A stretch of DNA of 7,472 bases from positions 1 through 7,472 of the forward strand of contig JAPLPC010000570.1 in assembly GCA_026400425.1 (NCBI GenBank). The letters are read 5' to 3'. The notes beneath the pieces were generated by a model, which worked only from the letters and a program-made list of their open reading frames with translations, made no database searches and was not told the origin of the DNA. The position numbers and the translations under genes are program-made. This DNA comes from Hyphomicrobiales bacterium (GTDB lineage: Bacteria; Pseudomonadota; Alphaproteobacteria; Rhizobiales; Xanthobacteraceae). Each line of letters begins with the position of its first letter. The stretch's first letter is position 1. Below, piece after piece: positions 6,346 to 7,472 of the stretch.

Positions 6346-7472
6346 AGCTGAGCTCCCGCCGATGATGCCGATCCTTCTCCGTCAGCGGTTGCGAGCCCTC
6401 AATGATATCGAGCGTGGAAATCTTGGGCGAGGCACGCGACAGTCGTTCGGCGAGCCAGTTCTGGCGCTGGCTCGCCGAAAAGACCACATCATCACGCTGC
6501 TGATCGAAGGGCAGCTCGGAGGCGAGGCGCCGGTCAATGCTCTTGGCATCGACCACGAGCGTCGTCCGCTCCCGCGCGCGGCTTGCCGCCACGTAGATGT
6601 CATGACGATTATAGCTGTGATCCAGGTGCACGACGGCATGATCGACCGTGAGGCCCTGGCAGCCGTAGACAGTCGAGGCATAAGCCCAACCAAGGCGGGG
6701 GCGTCCTTGCGCGTCGGCAAGCTGCATCGGATCGAAGGCAATTCGCCGACCCTCGATTTCGGCCTCGATGATGATGCGACTTGCATCTCCAAGGGGCACA
6801 GCGGCTTCACTGACCTTGACGATGGTCGCGGTCGAACCATTGACTACCGCAAGTTCGTCATCGCGGACGAGGAACCTGATCTTGTCCCCGGCCGCCAACG
6901 CGATCTGCGTTGAGTGGCCGGACGGCGTGGCCGCGGCGAAGCTAACCTCGGGGCCCTGGATGATGCCGCTGTGCTTGAGGCGCTCGCGAGCGACCTGAGA
7001 GATCGCGGCCACTGCGGCGTTGGACTTGGCGAGGATCAGGATCGAGGCCGCGGCGTCACGTGCATGAACTTGCTCTGCCGAATCCAGCACCTCGGTGATC
7101 GCTGCTTTGGCGCCGTCCGCTTCGATCAATAGACCGCGTTCTGCGAACGCATCAAGCGCGGGCTCCGCCCGGCCGGCGCCGAAGGCCGTGATGGCTTCCC
7201 GCGCCCATGCCTCGCGCTGACGAACAATGTTGTTGACGCGCGCAGCTTCAACGGCGCGCGCCACCAGATCTAGGCCAGGACCGGCGCCGATCGCCTGGAG
7301 CTGCTGCCGATCCCCCACGAGGATGATCTTGGCGTCAGCTTCGGTGACGGCGCCAAGCAGCGCGTGCATGTCCCGCGAGGAGAGCAGGCCGGCCTCATCG
7401 ACAATCAGGACGGTCGGCTTGTCGAGCACCTTCTCGCCGGCTTTGAGCCGCGCGATCCAGGAGGCCGTTGCC
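6335..7472 (-). CDS. traA: TraA-type conjugative relaxase/helicase, C-terminal part (5' end beyond window)
   Basis: C-terminal part of a Ti-type TraA relaxase, the protein that nicks the transfer origin and unwinds the strand moved in conjugation. The frame is open to the right edge, giving 378 residues here; the relaxase domain and Walker A motif must lie beyond. Visible RecD-like superfamily 1 helicase motifs are: motif II LIVDEAGLL (near 7399), motif III VGDRQQLQAIG (about 7286-7318), motif V YASTVYGCQGLTVD (about 6641-6682) and motif VI YVAASRARE (about 6569-6595). After motif VI only about 75 residues remain before the TAA at 6335, so the long C-terminal extension of plasmid TraA proteins is absent or reduced. 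The stop overlaps the start of the 88-residue gene. The call to TraA rather than another RecD-like helicase rests on motif resemblance and the mobile-element context. Confidence 0.85.
   Translation of the reverse strand, partial: ATASWIARLKAGEKVLDKPTVLIVDEAGLLSSRDMHALLGAVTEADAKIILVGDRQQLQAIGAGPGLDLVARAVEAARVNNIVRQREAWAREAITAFGAGRAEPALDAFAERGLLIEADGAKAAITEVLDSAEQVHARDAAASILILAKSNAAVAAISQVARERLKHSGIIQGPEVSFAAATPSGHSTQIALAAGDKIRFLVRDDELAVVNGSTATIVKVSEAAVPLGDASRIIIEAEIEGRRIAFDPMQLADAQGRPRLGWAYASTVYGCQGLTVDHAVVHLDHSYNRHDIYVAASRARERTTLVVDAKSIDRRLASELPFDQQRDDVVFSASQRQNWLAERLSRASPKISTLDIIEGSQPLTEKDRHHRRELSYEL

Noticed and set aside
6308..6913. Plus-strand frame of 201 codons opposite traA
   Set aside because: Antisense to conserved helicase motifs V and VI; no independent coding evidence.
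1..7472. CRISPR arrays, insertion sequences or long repeats
   Set aside because: No regularly spaced direct repeats, transposase genes or terminal inverted repeats were seen.

Overview
The window joins a conserved chromosomal segment (about 1-4363) to the edge of an integrated mobile element (about 4334-7472). The high G+C content, the minus-strand order rpmH-rnpA-yidC and the character of the YidC, L34 and histidine-kinase proteins point to an alphaproteobacterium. The best fit is the Bradyrhizobium / Rhodopseudomonas / Nitrobacter group. This assignment comes from recognising protein families, not from a search.

Core part. On the minus strand lies the classical rpmH (ribosomal protein L34) - rnpA (RNase P protein) - yidC (membrane insertase, cut by the left window edge) cluster. 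A strong sigma70-type promoter at 2469-2497 drives it through a leader of about 160 nt. Divergently, on the plus strand, sits a two-transmembrane sensor histidine kinase. Its reading frame is broken at about 3357: half of the HAMP linker is missing and the frame shifts by +1, so the membrane sensor and the kinase core are no longer in one frame. A small GC hairpin follows, then a complete tRNA-Arg(ACG) gene at 4287-4363.

Mobile part. Starting inside the 3' end of the tRNA and reading leftwards on the minus strand are three genes in transcription order: the C-terminal helicase part of a TraA-type conjugative relaxase (cut by the right window edge), an unrecognised 88-residue protein coupled to it by an 11-nt overlap and a good ribosome binding site, and a full-length 554-residue serine recombinase with a zinc ribbon. 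The last nine codons and the stop of the recombinase are the antisense of the tRNA 3' end, so the probable attachment region is also recombinase coding sequence.

Together these genes look like the integration/transfer end of an integrative conjugative or mobilisable element inserted at tRNA-Arg. The relaxase would nick and unwind the DNA for transfer, and the recombinase would integrate and excise it. An 80-bp gap before the recombinase carries several short inverted repeats that may be regulatory or recombination sites. The far end of the element and its second attachment site lie outside the window.
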